IMG/VR virus record: IMGVR_UViG_3300048438_000153
Coordinates: 211,103-275,102 of that record
DNA: 64,000 nt
From: a virus
Strand: one strand, 5' to 3'
Shown here: in pieces, positions 18,901 to 27,842 of the stretch
Position numbering within the stretch: position 1 is the stretch's first letter
Layout of the letters: the number at the start of each line of letters is the position of its first letter
Program-made: the position numbers and the translations under genes
The notes under the pieces: generated by a model
What the model saw: the letters and a program-made list of their open reading frames with translations, nothing else
The model's database searches: none
What the model was told of the DNA's origin: nothing

Positions 18901-21369
18901 GTTCTCATCCCCGAAAGAAATCGAACCACCTGAGTCAGTGATCGAACCATCGGCAATAGTAAGAGTTCCAACAGACGATCCTGAGACTCCCTCAGAAACC
19001 TTCCCGAAGACTACCTTCTCATCAGCGTCAGTTGTTACGAACTTGAGGTAAGAGTTAGCTCCCTCAGTGATGTCGAGAGCAGTCGCCTGAGCATCTGTTA
19101 AAGAGATGGTGAGGGTGTCTCCATCGGCGGAGATACTATCGAGGGCGATATCCCCTACATTCGTGATGTCCCCATCAGTAACACTTAACGAGGTAACAGT
19201 GGTTGCGCCCGATCCGAGAGTTCCCGTAGTTGAGAGGTTCTCATCTCCAAAGGAAATCGCGCCCCCTGAGTCAGTAATCGAGCCATCAGCGAGAGTAAGA
19301 TTTCCAACAGACGATCCTGAGACTCCCTCAGAAACCTTCCCGAAGACTACCTTCTCATCAGCGTCAGTTGTTACGAACTTGAGGTAAGAGTTAACACCCT
19401 CAGTGATGTCGAGAGCCGTTGCTTGAGCATCCGTAAGACTGATAGAAATGGTATTCCCATCAGCAGAAATACTATCAAGGGCGACATCACCTACGTTAGT
19501 GATATTTCCGTCAGTAACACTTAATGAAGTGACAGTGGCAGACCCCACTCCGAGAGTTCCCGTAGTTGAGAGGTTCTCGTTCCCGAAAGAAATAGCTCCA
19601 CCTGAGTCAGTAATAGAGCCGTCAGCGAGAGTGAGAGTTCCTACGGTAGACCCTGAGACTCCCTCAGACACTTTCCCGAAGACTACCTTCTCACCTTCAT
19701 TCGTGGTGACGAAGTTAAGGTAAGAGTTACCCGCTTCTGTGATATTGAGCGCGGTAGCTTCGTTATCCGTCAAAGTGATGGTGAGGGCACTGCCGTCAGC
19801 AGAAATGCTGTCGAGGGCGATATCCCCTACGTTAGTGATATTTCCGTCAGTAACACTTAATGAAGTGACAGTGGTAGCCCCCGCGCCGAGAGTACCTGTT
19901 GTCGAGAGGTTCTCGTTCCCAAAGGAAATAGCGCCCCCTGAGTCGGTAATCGACCCGTCAGCGAGAGTAAGAGTTCCTACGGTAGATCCTGAAGCAAGTG
20001 TGGCTACCCCCGCGCCGAGAGTTCCCGTAGTTGAGAGGTTTTCGTTCCCGAAAGAAATAGCTCCACCTGAGTCAGTAATCGACCCGTCAGCGAGAGTAAG
20101 AGTTCCTACGGTAGACCCTGAGACTCCCTCAGAAACCTTTCCGAAGACCACTTTCTCACCTGCGTCAGTTGTTACGAACTTGAGGTAAGAGTTAACACCC
20201 TCAGTAATGTCGAGTGAAGACTCTTGGTTGTCTGTAAGGCTGATAGAAATGGCATTTCCGTCAGCAGAAATGCTATCTAGGGAGATATCGCCTACATTCG
20301 TGATATTTCCGTCAGTAACACTTAATGAAGTGACAGTGGTTGCTCCAGCTCCGAGAGTACCTGAAGTTGAGAGGTTCTCATCCCCGAAAGAAATCGAACC
20401 GCCTGAGTCAGTAATCGAGCCATCAGCGAGAGTAAGAGTTCCAACTGTCGAGCCTGAAGCAAGTGTAGCCACACCCGCTCCGAGAGTTCCCGTAGTTGAG
20501 AGGTTCTCATCCCCGAAAGAAATCGCCCCACCTGAGTCAGTGATCGACCCGTCAGCGAGAGTAAGAGTCCCTACGGCAGACCCTGAGACACTCTCAAATA
20601 CTTTCCCGAAGACCACTTTCTCACCCTCGTCAGTTGTTACGAACTTGAGGTAAGAGTTAGCTCCCTCAGTAATGTCAAGAGACGACGCTTGATTGTCCGT
20701 AAGACTAATAGAAATGGTGTTGTTATCGGCGGAGATACTATCTAGGGCGATGTCCCCCACGTTAGTGATGTTTCCTTCGTTAACATTAAGAGATCCAAGA
20801 GAGAGAGTCCCTGATGTAAAGTCAGCGTTCCAAGAGTTGTCATTCTCGGTCACGTCAGCAGTACCTAGAGCGAAATAGTTGTTCTCTTCATCGAAATAGA
20901 AAACGCCAGGGTTCTGAGCCCCACCACCCTCTCCATCAGTCTGAAGTGGTCGTGTGAAGATGATGCCGATGGAGTCTCCGTTTGTTCCATTCGCATCGTG
21001 GGCGTTACCCTCACTCCCATCAGCCAAGACGATAACTCTATCCTGAACGAGAAGATCATTCGTAGTATTCTGAGTGGTTACGTTAAGTGTCCCAGGAATA
21101 GAAATGATCGAGTTGGCTTGACCTAATGTGATCGTGTTGGCTCCAAGAGTAGGACCAATCACGATTGATCCTGTCACCCCTATGTTTGAGGTGATTGAAG
21201 CATTGTTAGACATATCGGCGCGAAGAAGGTCTGCGCCTCCCGCATCTGCGCCGTTGTGGACGCGGATAGACTCAGTAGTGGTATCTACCGTGACCTCACC
21301 GATTGCGCCCGTAAAGGCATTGTTCTCAGCAGTAGTGCCTCTGCGTAATTGTACTCTTCTTACAGCCAT
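15955..21369 (-). CDS. Giant repeat-built tail fibre protein, 1804 aa
   Basis: The N-terminus (RRGTTAENNAFTGAIGEV, then RVHNGADAGG) is the attachment-type domain common in phage receptor-binding fibres. Most of the protein is about 12 near-copies of a roughly 112-residue unit containing VGDIALDSISADGN, LKFVTTD.GEKVVFGKVSEG and LADGSITDSGGAISFG.ENL, interrupted by a different block around 18400-18840. The C-terminal part (DVTGVITGNSAV onward) is unique and probably binds the receptor. Long homologous repeats allow length change by recombination. AGGAG precedes the ATG. The six or more plus-strand open frames inside it are shadows of the repeat. Confidence 0.85.
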   Translation of the reverse strand: MAVRRVQLRRGTTAENNAFTGAIGEVTVDTTTESIRVHNGADAGGADLLRADMSNNASITSNIGVTGSIVIGPTLGANTITLGQANSIISIPGTLNVTTQNTTNDLLVQDRVIVLADGSEGNAHDANGTNGDSIGIIFTRPLQTDGEGGGAQNPGVFYFDEENNYFALGTADVTENDNSWNADFTSGTLSLGSLNVNEGNITNVGDIALDSISADNNTISISLTDNQASSLDITEGANSYLKFVTTDEGEKVVFGKVFESVSGSAVGTLTLADGSITDSGGAISFGDENLSTTGTLGAGVATLASGSTVGTLTLADGSITDSGGSISFGDENLSTSGTLGAGATTVTSLSVTDGNITNVGDISLDSISADGNAISISLTDNQESSLDITEGVNSYLKFVTTDAGEKVVFGKVSEGVSGSTVGTLTLADGSITDSGGAISFGNENLSTTGTLGAGVATLASGSTVGTLTLADGSITDSGGAISFGNENLSTTGTLGAGATTVTSLSVTDGNITNVGDIALDSISADGSALTITLTDNEATALNITEAGNSYLNFVTTNEGEKVVFGKVSEGVSGSTVGTLTLADGSITDSGGAISFGNENLSTTGTLGVGSATVTSLSVTDGNITNVGDVALDSISADGNTISISLTDAQATALDITEGVNSYLKFVTTDADEKVVFGKVSEGVSGSSVGNLTLADGSITDSGGAISFGDENLSTTGTLGSGATTVTSLSVTDGDITNVGDIALDSISADGDTLTISLTDAQATALDITEGANSYLKFVTTDADEKVVFGKVSEGVSGSSVGTLTIADGSITDSGGSISFGDENLSTTGTLGAGVATLASGSTVGTLTLADGSITSTGGTITFDDENLTTTGSITCTNITVNGTQTIISTTNLSVADQVIELNKDIGDNNNNSDIGIFLNRGLEDDALIIWDEGEGKFLLGTHSGAVNGTTTDFSGVVGLSKAGLLVSTLEATGTVSGATGSTFGDLTLADGSITDSSGAISFGDENLSTTGTLGAGATTVTSLSVTDGDISNVGDIALDSISADGNTISISLTDNQASSLDITEGANSYLKFVTTDADEKVVFGKVSEGVSGSSVGTLTLADGSITDSGGAVSFGDENLSTTGTLGAGATTVTSLSVADGDISNVGDIALDSISADGNSITLNLTDNQASSLDITEGANSYLKFVTTDADEKVVFGKVSEGVSGSTVGTLTLADGSITDSGGAISFGNENLSTTGTLGAGSATVTSLSVTDGDITNVGDIALDSISADGNAITLNLTDNQASSLDITEGVNSYLKFVTTDAGEKVVFGKVSEGVSGSTVGTLTLADGSITDSSGAISFGDENLSTTGTLGAGATTVTSLSVADGDITNVGDISLDSISADGNTISISLTDAQATALDIAEGANSYLKFVTTNEGEKVVFGKVSEGVSGSSVGTLTLADGSITDSGGVISFGDENLSTTGSLTSNSLTVSGGGVALGDGSNATSISVTTQTDEDTVGENLTISSGVGNGTGTGGSVIFQTGGDNAGALSTVLTLSSANKATFTGEVETGSNLILGNNVIQNSDGETTITLTADQKVTLSGDLDVTGVITGNSAVSGSLRFKDPTLYVGYTNTASTRDLGFVGAYGDSNFADFLMGVVYEVDNTVGGKSGAFKIFHGRADITEPAASYSVPDSDLAPLDVGSLNVKNGGLTVAKTTGLTGDEGVTNAPLFSTNTKAFQVAVTTDTAIADDAHSIGFVVNNTSVLSTSVIMATVASADNGGDILAEGGIEVYAHSITNATSFEFSLVNRIGSQINADSVITINFVIL
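16980..20760. repeat. Tandem 336-342 bp coding repeats in fibre gene
   Basis: Units recur with spacing of about 336-342 bases, for example starting near 17510, 17849 and 18185. They code for the VGDIALDSISADG... / GSITDSGGAISFG module. Shorter half-units (the TLADGSITDSGG block alone) appear doubled near 19990-20060 and 20390-20520, which suggests unequal crossing-over within the array. Confidence 0.75.
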
Positions 21370-21430
21370 TTCTTGTTCTCCTAGAAAGATGGGAGGGTTC
21401 TCTATTCTTACGTTTTATATAAACACTCTA

Positions 21431-24400
21431 CTAAACCACTAAGACCCCGTAGTCGTCAGCGCAGTAGAGTACCGTGTCAGCCACCGAGCCGAAATCAATG
21501 TTAAAGTCACCCTCCCCGAAAGCGTCGGCTACCGAGCCGTAGTCGATGACTTCCATGACTCGACCATAGATTACGAGGTCGCCTCCAACGAGAGCGTTCG
21601 GGTTCAGAGAAATACTCTGAGACGTAATCACAGGACTCTCGTTAACGTCTGTACCTATAGTTGGAACAGTACCCGGCTCAAATCTACTGTTGTTGGCGTT
21701 GTAGACAAGACCCTGACCATCGGCCAAATCAGTCAAGTCAACATCGGAGTGCGTTTCAACTGAGCCCAAGACGGTAAGATTTGAGCCATCTAACGCCCCT
21801 AACTTACCTTCTCCATCTGTAACAACCGCCTTGCCGTTCTCACCACCTCCGCCATTAATAGTAGTGTCGAGTGTAGAAGCAGAGCCGAGTCCTAAGTTGC
21901 CTCTCGCTACCGCTTCATTTCCCCCATCAGAAATCTCAGAAAGACTGTTGCCGACCTGAAGCAAGTCTGAAATGTCTGTAGTCGCTGTTGAAGTAAGACC
22001 GAGAGTAGACCTAGCTGTCGCGGAATCCGCGTCATCCAAAAGTGTTCTCGCAAAGGCTGTTACATCAGCCTCAGCCCAAGTATCTACTCCTGTAGTATAT
22101 ATGAGCTTATCAGCGCCCGTCCCGAGATCAGAAATAGCACTCAAGGTGGCGTCAAAAGCTTGGACGTCAGTGTCGATCTCTAACCCAAGAGTAGTTCGAG
22201 CCGTCGCTGAGTCAGCGTCATCTAAGAGTGTCCTAGAGAAAGCAGAAAGGGTGGCTTCAGCCCAAGTATCTACTCCCGTAGTATATATGAGCTTGTTAGC
22301 GCCTGTCCCGAGATCAGAAATACTCTGAAGAGTAGCATCGTAGGCTTGGACGTCAGTGTCGATCTCTAACCCAAGAGTAGTTCGAGCCGTCGCTGAGTTA
22401 GCGTCATCTAAGAGAGATCTAGCGAACGCCGTAAAGATGGTGATTGAGAAAGTATCTACGCCACTTGCATAAATGAGTCTATCAGCGCCCGTATTAACAC
22501 CAGCTAAAGCTTGTAATGTAGCATCATAAGCCTGAACATCAGAGCCGATCTCAACACCTAAGTTACCCCTCGCATTCGCGACGTTATCTAAGTCATTAAG
22601 ATTATTAGCTGACTGAAGAAGATTGCCAATGTCTGTTGTGGCTGTCGAAGTGAGGCCGAGGGTAGTTCTCGCTGTGTTAGCATCAGCATCGTCTAAGAGT
22701 GTTCTAGAGAAAGCAGAAAGGGTGGCCTCAGCCCAAGTGTCTACTCCCGTAGTGTAAGCGAGCTTATCAGCCCCCGTTCCGAGCGCGGAGAGAGAAGCTA
22801 ACGTCGCATCGTAGGCTTGAATATCAGTGTCGATCTCTAACCCAAGAGTAGTTCGAGCGGTCGCTGAGTTAGCATCGTCTAAGAGTGTCCTAGAGAAAGC
22901 AGAAAGGGTGGCTTCAGCCCAAGTGTCTACTCCCGTAGTATATATGAGCTTATCAGCTCCCGTCCCGAGATCAGAAATAGCACTCAAGGTGGCGTCAAAA
23001 GCTTGAACGTCAGACCCGATAGCGACACCGAGATTAGCCCTCGCATTCGCGACGTTATCTAAGTCATTAAGATTGTTAGCTGACAGAAGAAGATCAGCGA
23101 GGTCTGTTGTCGCAGTAGGGGTAAGACCGAGGGTCGCTCTAGCATCTGCTGAGTTAGCGTCATCTAAGATTGTTCTAGCGAAAGCAGAAAGAGTTGCTTC
23201 AGCCCAAGTATCCAATCCCGTAGTATATATGAGCTTATCAGCTCCCGTTCCGAGATCAGAAATAGCACTCAAGGTGCTGTCGAGAGGCTGATAAGTGTTT
23301 GCGAGATCCAAGTCTGTGATCTCTGCTTGAACATAAGCAGTAGTGGCGACGAGAGTTGAATCATCACCGAGATCAGGGCTTTCCACTCTTAATGGAGAAA
23401 GAGTCAGGTTGGCGTCATTAAACTCTGTGGCGGTGTGGGCATCAGTGGTCGTGCCTAGCTTGAACGTGTCTGTGCTCTCGTCAAAAAAGAACACCGCGTC
23501 ATTTCCCGTAGTCCCACGCTCGAAGAAAAGACCGATGTCATTGGGGTTAGCTCCGCCATCAACGCCTTTATTAAGTCTGACAATCGTATCTTCTACATCT
23601 AGTGTAGAAGTGTTGACTGTTGTCGTGTCGCCCTGAACTTGAAGATCACCACTTACGATAACCTTCGACCCAACACCTCCGAGCGTTAAGACTGAAGGGT
23701 TGCCATTATTGGTAGTCATCGTCGCGCCGATTGTTGCATCTGCGTTGGTGAAGTCGATTCCTGTCATGCCACTAAGAGTTGTGGAAGCCCCTCCCAAAGA
23801 AATGGATGTTGAACCTACAGTCAAAGAGCTGTTCGCGAGCTTATCGTTCGTGACGTCTCCATCAACAATCTTAGCAGTCGTAACAGAGTCGGCATCGAGC
23901 TTCGCCTCAGTGACGTTCCCATCTACGATTTTAGCCGTAGTAACGGAGTCAGCGTCGAGCTTCGCTTCAGTGATGTTGCCGTTCAAAATCTTAGCGGTGG
24001 TTACAGCATCGTTACTTATGGTAGCCAAGCCCTCGTTGGAGATAGAAACATCACCCGAGAGAGATACGTTCTTCCATTGATTGTCGTCCGCACCCCCATC
24101 GGAGTCGTAGACGATAATCTGAGCGTCTGCGACGTCGGCGAGGAGGACATCGTTGAGGTCATCGAGGCTAGAGACGTTGCCTGCTGCTTGCATGACGTCA
24201 TTGACCCACTCAGTAGTCGCTACTGTAGTGTCATCAGAGGCGAGGTCAGGAGTTGCTGAAGTAAGAGTACCCACCTCAAAGTTATATGCGAAAGCCCCGA
24301 AAGTAGTAGCTCTTGTGGTGAGCGCGATGCTTGCGTTGTCTGAGAGGTTAGACGTAGAAATCGTCTGATTCGCAAAACCACCATTTCCTGTACTCACTAA

Positions 24401-26929
24401 GAAATGGTTAGCGTTGACGAGTTCATCTCCATCCAAAGACACATCAGAAAGAGCGTCGATCCTCGCAGTGCTTCTCAAGAAGTTCTCTACTCCAAGCTGA
24501 ATGCTGACCTTCTCGAAAGAATCAGCTCCATTACCTAAGAGTAAATCACCGTCAGCGATCCCTGTAATGGTATCGAGAGAAGCATCTTTGGCTTGGTATG
24601 TGTTGGCGAGGTCGAGCGCAGTTATGTCTGCATCAATCGCGTCATCTACGTATTTCTTAGTGGAGGCGTGGGCATCAAGAGTAGGATCTTGGACACTGAC
24701 AGTAGAAAGCGTGAAATCGTAAGCGAAAGCCCCGAAGGTAGCTCCCACGCTCGTCTGAACTACATTACCTGTGTTAGAGAGGTCGCCGAAAGAAAGAATG
24801 CTGTTCTCAAAGGTTGAGTCATCCGCTCCGATTCTTAGGACCTGACCCTCGGCCTTCACACCGATTGTAGTGTCAGAAAGATTGTCTGAAGCTCCCACGC
24901 TCTTGAGGAAAGACTCTACGCCCTCTGTGACACTGACCTTCTCGAAAGAGTCAACGCCATTACCTAAGAGTAAATCACCGTCAGCGATCCCTGTGATGCC
25001 ATCAAGAGAAGCATCTTTAGCTTGATACGTATTGGCGAGGTCGAGCGCAGTTATGTCTGTGTCAATCTGAGCGTCTACATAGGCCGTAGTAGCGAGCTTC
25101 GTTGAGTTGTCGCTTGCGTTCTGAGTGGTAGCCGTAGCGTTCGCGCCTGTAAGGTCTACATCAGCAGTAAAGGTGTTATTCGCGGAGAAAGTCTGAACGG
25201 CATTGAGCCGAGCGACATTAGCGGTGTCTGTGAGGTCTGTAGAAGCAATGCTCACTGTCGCTGTGACTGTGCCGTCATTCACCCCCTCTGTGTCGTCATA
25301 AGAGAAAGTGATCCCTGTGTTACCCACGTTGTTTGCGGTGAACATTGGGCCGACTATATCTTGGACTTGCTCATCAGAAAGCTGAGTATCCGTATCTGTT
25401 TCGTCAGCGACCTCGAAAGACCCATTGTTATACTTAAGAATCTTTCCGTCAACGACACCTACGAGATCGACATCAGAAAGATCACCAGCAGAGAACCCCC
25501 CAAGACTTACAGTTGCGTCTATCGTGTCTGCGTTATCGTTAGGGGAGAAAGAAACACCTGTGTGAGCTCCACCTTGTAGAGCTGTGCCAACAGCGTCCCT
25601 TGCCATTTCGTCTGTGTAAGTCTGAGTAGGAGCTGTAAACTCAAATCGGTTGTTCCCCGCCACCCAAGCGAGGACGTTTCCGTCTTGAATGTTCGCAATC
25701 GAGTTGACGTCAGAAAGATCAGAGATGGAAGCACCTGAAGCGAGAAAGTCCCCTACATTACTCTGAGAAGCAGTGCCAAGAGCGAGCGCGAGGATGTCTG
25801 TGTCAATCTGAGCGTCTACATAAGCAGTGGTGGCGAGTTTCGTTGAGTTGTCGCTTGCGTTCTGAGTGGTGGCTAATACTGTTCCTGTGAAAGTCTGATT
25901 GGCGCTGAGGAGAGCGACATCTCCTGTCCCTGACAGCTCAGAGAAATCAAGATCTTCGTTAATCCAAGCGCCGTTCTCGTACTTCAAGACTTGGCTATTA
26001 GCGAGCCCCACTCCGCCAAGTGTGACGTTAGAAAGGTTTCCGATCTCAGCGTCAGTGCTTAAGAAAGACTCTAAGTCAGCACTGATGTTGATGACGCCAA
26101 AAGTGTCGTTTCCTGTAGCGATGATCAGGTCATTGTCTACAGGAGCGAGCGCGGATAAACCTGTCAAAGTCGCGTCGAGAGACTGTTTTGTAGCCACCTC
26201 GTCATCAACGTATTTCTTAGTCGATGCGTGGGCATCAAGAGTAGGATCTTGAACACTCACTGTAGAAAGAGTGAAGTCGTAAGCGAAAGCGCCGAAAGTA
26301 GACCCTGAGCTAGTCAAGACAACATCGGCGGAGTCTGAAAGCTCGGATGTTGATATCGTCTGATTCGCGAAGTTGTTTCCGTCAAAAACAAGGAACTCAT
26401 TGAGCGCGGGGTTCGCGACAGAAGCATCTCCGAGATCATTCAGATTAGCTGCGCCACCACCGCCACCTTGACCTGGTACCCACTGACCCACGTTCGCATC
26501 ATAGACTAAGGCGTTTCCGTCAACTAGACCTACTAGATTTACGTCAGAAATCAAGCTCAGAGTAAGGGTCGCGTTTTCCCATTTCCCAGCTCCCACGTTG
26601 TACTGAAGAAACTGATCATCAGCGAGTCCCGCTATCGTCACGTCAGATAGCTGAGCGAGTTGAGCGTTCCCCCCTAAGACTGCGTTTCCTACAACATCTT
26701 GGACGAACTCTGTGGTGGCGATGCGACCTGAACTCTCATTAAGTGGGATGCCACCTAAGATACTTAAAGTCCAATCACCTCCTGACCCTAGAATATAGCC
26801 TGATTGGTTGATGGAGGGTCCGGGTACAAGCCCGTCAGTACCCGCTTGCGCTCCATCTGTTCCTGTGAAAGCGGTCAAAACAATCGAAGAACCGCCCGTT
26901 GTGGTCGTGCCTGTGCCGAAAGAACTCAT
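21431..26929 (-). CDS. Second giant tail fibre protein, 1832 aa
   Basis: This is a second long fibre. Its middle is rich in phage fibre modules of the types ATTQNASDNSTKLATTAYVD and DPTLDAHASTKKYVDD. The C-terminal half repeats a unit of TGADKLIYTTGVDTWAEATL and SRTLLDDANSATARTTLGL about eight times, a trimeric-fibre repeat common in tail proteins. The ATG at 26929 follows AGGAG by six bases; the longer frame starting at 26965 (TTG) runs through a hairpin. It lies directly upstream of the first fibre gene on the same strand, so both probably form one late unit. Confidence 0.85.
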   Translation of the reverse strand: MSSFGTGTTTTGGSSIVLTAFTGTDGAQAGTDGLVPGPSINQSGYILGSGGDWTLSILGGIPLNESSGRIATTEFVQDVVGNAVLGGNAQLAQLSDVTIAGLADDQFLQYNVGAGKWENATLTLSLISDVNLVGLVDGNALVYDANVGQWVPGQGGGGGAANLNDLGDASVANPALNEFLVFDGNNFANQTISTSELSDSADVVLTSSGSTFGAFAYDFTLSTVSVQDPTLDAHASTKKYVDDEVATKQSLDATLTGLSALAPVDNDLIIATGNDTFGVINISADLESFLSTDAEIGNLSNVTLGGVGLANSQVLKYENGAWINEDLDFSELSGTGDVALLSANQTFTGTVLATTQNASDNSTKLATTAYVDAQIDTDILALALGTASQSNVGDFLASGASISDLSDVNSIANIQDGNVLAWVAGNNRFEFTAPTQTYTDEMARDAVGTALQGGAHTGVSFSPNDNADTIDATVSLGGFSAGDLSDVDLVGVVDGKILKYNNGSFEVADETDTDTQLSDEQVQDIVGPMFTANNVGNTGITFSYDDTEGVNDGTVTATVSIASTDLTDTANVARLNAVQTFSANNTFTADVDLTGANATATTQNASDNSTKLATTAYVDAQIDTDITALDLANTYQAKDASLDGITGIADGDLLLGNGVDSFEKVSVTEGVESFLKSVGASDNLSDTTIGVKAEGQVLRIGADDSTFENSILSFGDLSNTGNVVQTSVGATFGAFAYDFTLSTVSVQDPTLDAHASTKKYVDDAIDADITALDLANTYQAKDASLDTITGIADGDLLLGNGADSFEKVSIQLGVENFLRSTARIDALSDVSLDGDELVNANHFLVSTGNGGFANQTISTSNLSDNASIALTTRATTFGAFAYNFEVGTLTSATPDLASDDTTVATTEWVNDVMQAAGNVSSLDDLNDVLLADVADAQIIVYDSDGGADDNQWKNVSLSGDVSISNEGLATISNDAVTTAKILNGNITEAKLDADSVTTAKIVDGNVTEAKLDADSVTTAKIVDGDVTNDKLANSSLTVGSTSISLGGASTTLSGMTGIDFTNADATIGATMTTNNGNPSVLTLGGVGSKVIVSGDLQVQGDTTTVNTSTLDVEDTIVRLNKGVDGGANPNDIGLFFERGTTGNDAVFFFDESTDTFKLGTTTDAHTATEFNDANLTLSPLRVESPDLGDDSTLVATTAYVQAEITDLDLANTYQPLDSTLSAISDLGTGADKLIYTTGLDTWAEATLSAFARTILDDANSADARATLGLTPTATTDLADLLLSANNLNDLDNVANARANLGVAIGSDVQAFDATLSAISDLGTGADKLIYTTGVDTWAEATLSAFSRTLLDDANSATARTTLGLEIDTDIQAYDATLASLSALGTGADKLAYTTGVDTWAEATLSAFSRTLLDDADANTARTTLGLTSTATTDIGNLLQSANNLNDLDNVANARGNLGVEIGSDVQAYDATLQALAGVNTGADRLIYASGVDTFSITIFTAFARSLLDDANSATARTTLGLEIDTDVQAYDATLQSISDLGTGANKLIYTTGVDTWAEATLSAFSRTLLDDADSATARTTLGLEIDTDVQAFDATLSAISDLGTGADKLIYTTGVDTWAEADVTAFARTLLDDADSATARSTLGLTSTATTDISDLLQVGNSLSEISDGGNEAVARGNLGLGSASTLDTTINGGGGENGKAVVTDGEGKLGALDGSNLTVLGSVETHSDVDLTDLADGQGLVYNANNSRFEPGTVPTIGTDVNESPVITSQSISLNPNALVGGDLVIYGRVMEVIDYGSVADAFGEGDFNIDFGSVADTVLYCADDYGVLVV
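21970..23300. repeat. Repeated fibre module (ADKLIYTTGVDTW / TTLGL)
   Basis: About eight diverged copies, roughly 150-300 bases apart, code for the GTGADKLIYTTGVDTWAEAT...LLDDA..ATARTTLGL module. Some neighbouring copies are nearly identical in DNA (for example around 22060-22140 and 22960-22990), so recent duplication or gene conversion is likely. Confidence 0.6.
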
Positions 26930-27235
26930 ATCGAACTCCTTTATATGTCTCTCTTCTTTCTCCAAGAGACATATAAAGACTTAATCAACCAAGACCGAGA
27001 AGGAGAAGACTACAAAGTGGATAAGGTTATCTGTGTGATAGACCGCACCGATGCTTTGAAAGAGGTTCTTTCTTCTGAAGGCATAGGCTATGAGAGCTTG
27101 ATTAAAGCCTCCCCGTTTCCTCGCGCAAAGAGAAAGGGTGAAAACCTTTACGCTACGAACGGTATTACGCCCCCAAAACTCGCTGACACCCTTCTTCTTC
27201 GCTTTTTTAAGAGAATGGGGGGACGAGGGAGAGGG
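26930..27235. other. Ambiguous 306-base gap with open frames on both strands
   Basis: Apart from the fibre leader hairpin, no gene is assigned here. On the minus strand the frame of the upstream gene stays open for about 85 codons after its TGA at 27236. On the plus strand a frame starting GTG near 27016, with AAGGAG 11 bases upstream, reads VICVIDRTDALKEVLSSEG, but it would overlap the minus gene beyond 27236. A G6 run lies near 27216. Neither is convincing enough to call. Confidence 0.4.
26939..26978 (-). promoter_or_regulatory. Perfect 14-bp hairpin overlapping fibre-2 ribosome site
   Basis: Plus-strand arms 26939-26952 and 26965-26978 are perfect reverse complements of 14 bases around a 12-base loop. 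In the minus-strand transcript the second arm ends in AAAG, the first half of the AAAGGAG ribosome site of the 1832-residue fibre gene. The hairpin could hide that site and control translation, or the DNA dyad could be an operator. No T-run follows. Confidence 0.55.
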
Positions 27236-27739
27236 TCACACCTTTACGAAGAAAGAAAGATTACCTGTGTTTCGGTCGGACTCTTTGTGGAAAGAGTTAC
27301 CCTTAGCCAAGAGACCTCTATCTACGCAGACCTTAAAAGATTTCTTAAAGTCCTCGATAGCGGAGGCTCGTTCCTCTTTCATGCGCTCTTTGAGAGAGAT
27401 GTCAAAGTTAAAGGCTTCGATCTCTAGGCACTCTTTGGTCGCTTTAGAAACCGAGTGGAGCGATGTCTTTCTTAAGTAATGGCGAACTTCTACAGAAGAG
27501 AAACCAACTACAGTCAGACAGATCAAGCCCTTATTGACAGTAAGGGTTTCGATATCCAAAGTGAGCGCCGACAAGCACTTGCGAAGGTACTTCTCCGCTT
27601 CAACACTAGCTATCTCTACGCACTGTTCTCTTAAGTCACCGAAAAAGTCGATGCGTAAGCTCTCTTCACTAGGAAGGTAAGTCGAAGAGAGTCCTCTTTT
27701 AGAAAACTCTTTCTTAACTTGAGTTATTGTGGGATTCAT
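27236..27739 (-). CDS. hypothetical protein, 167 aa
   Basis: No family is recognised. The protein is soluble and mixed alpha/beta, with a strand-rich centre (LTVNKGLICLTVVGFSSVEV) and a charged helical C-terminal half (SLKERMKEERASAIEDFKK). ATG 27739 is preferred over the frame start at 27775 because AAAGGA lies seven bases upstream. Plus-strand open frames overlap its 3' half but have no ribosome site at their ATGs. It sits between fibre genes and a small structural-type gene, so a tail role is possible. Confidence 0.65.
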   Translation of the reverse strand: MNPTITQVKKEFSKRGLSSTYLPSEESLRIDFFGDLREQCVEIASVEAEKYLRKCLSALTLDIETLTVNKGLICLTVVGFSSVEVRHYLRKTSLHSVSKATKECLEIEAFNFDISLKERMKEERASAIEDFKKSFKVCVDRGLLAKGNSFHKESDRNTGNLSFFVKV

Positions 27740-27842
27740 TTCTATGTCCTTTTCTCTGAAGTTCATCTCACACACAGTGTTAGATAAATAAACTATCCCT
27801 AAGAAGAAAGAGGTCTTTGATCATAGGGAATGAGAGCGACGC

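Noticed and set aside
16931-20653. Series of plus-strand frames of 75-149 codons with Pro/Ser/Val-rich repeats
   Set aside because: They recur at the fibre repeat period and are antisense images of the repeat; no ribosome sites.
21972-24368. Plus-strand frames opposite the second fibre gene
   Set aside because: Antisense shadows of the TTLGL/ADKLIYTTG repeats and neighbouring fibre coding; no ribosome sites or gene-like composition.
26804-27427. Plus-strand 207-codon frame across the fibre-2 start
   Set aside because: Overlaps the N-terminus of the fibre gene and the well-supported minus gene at 27236; its ATGs lack ribosome sites. Kept only as an ambiguity for 26979-27235.
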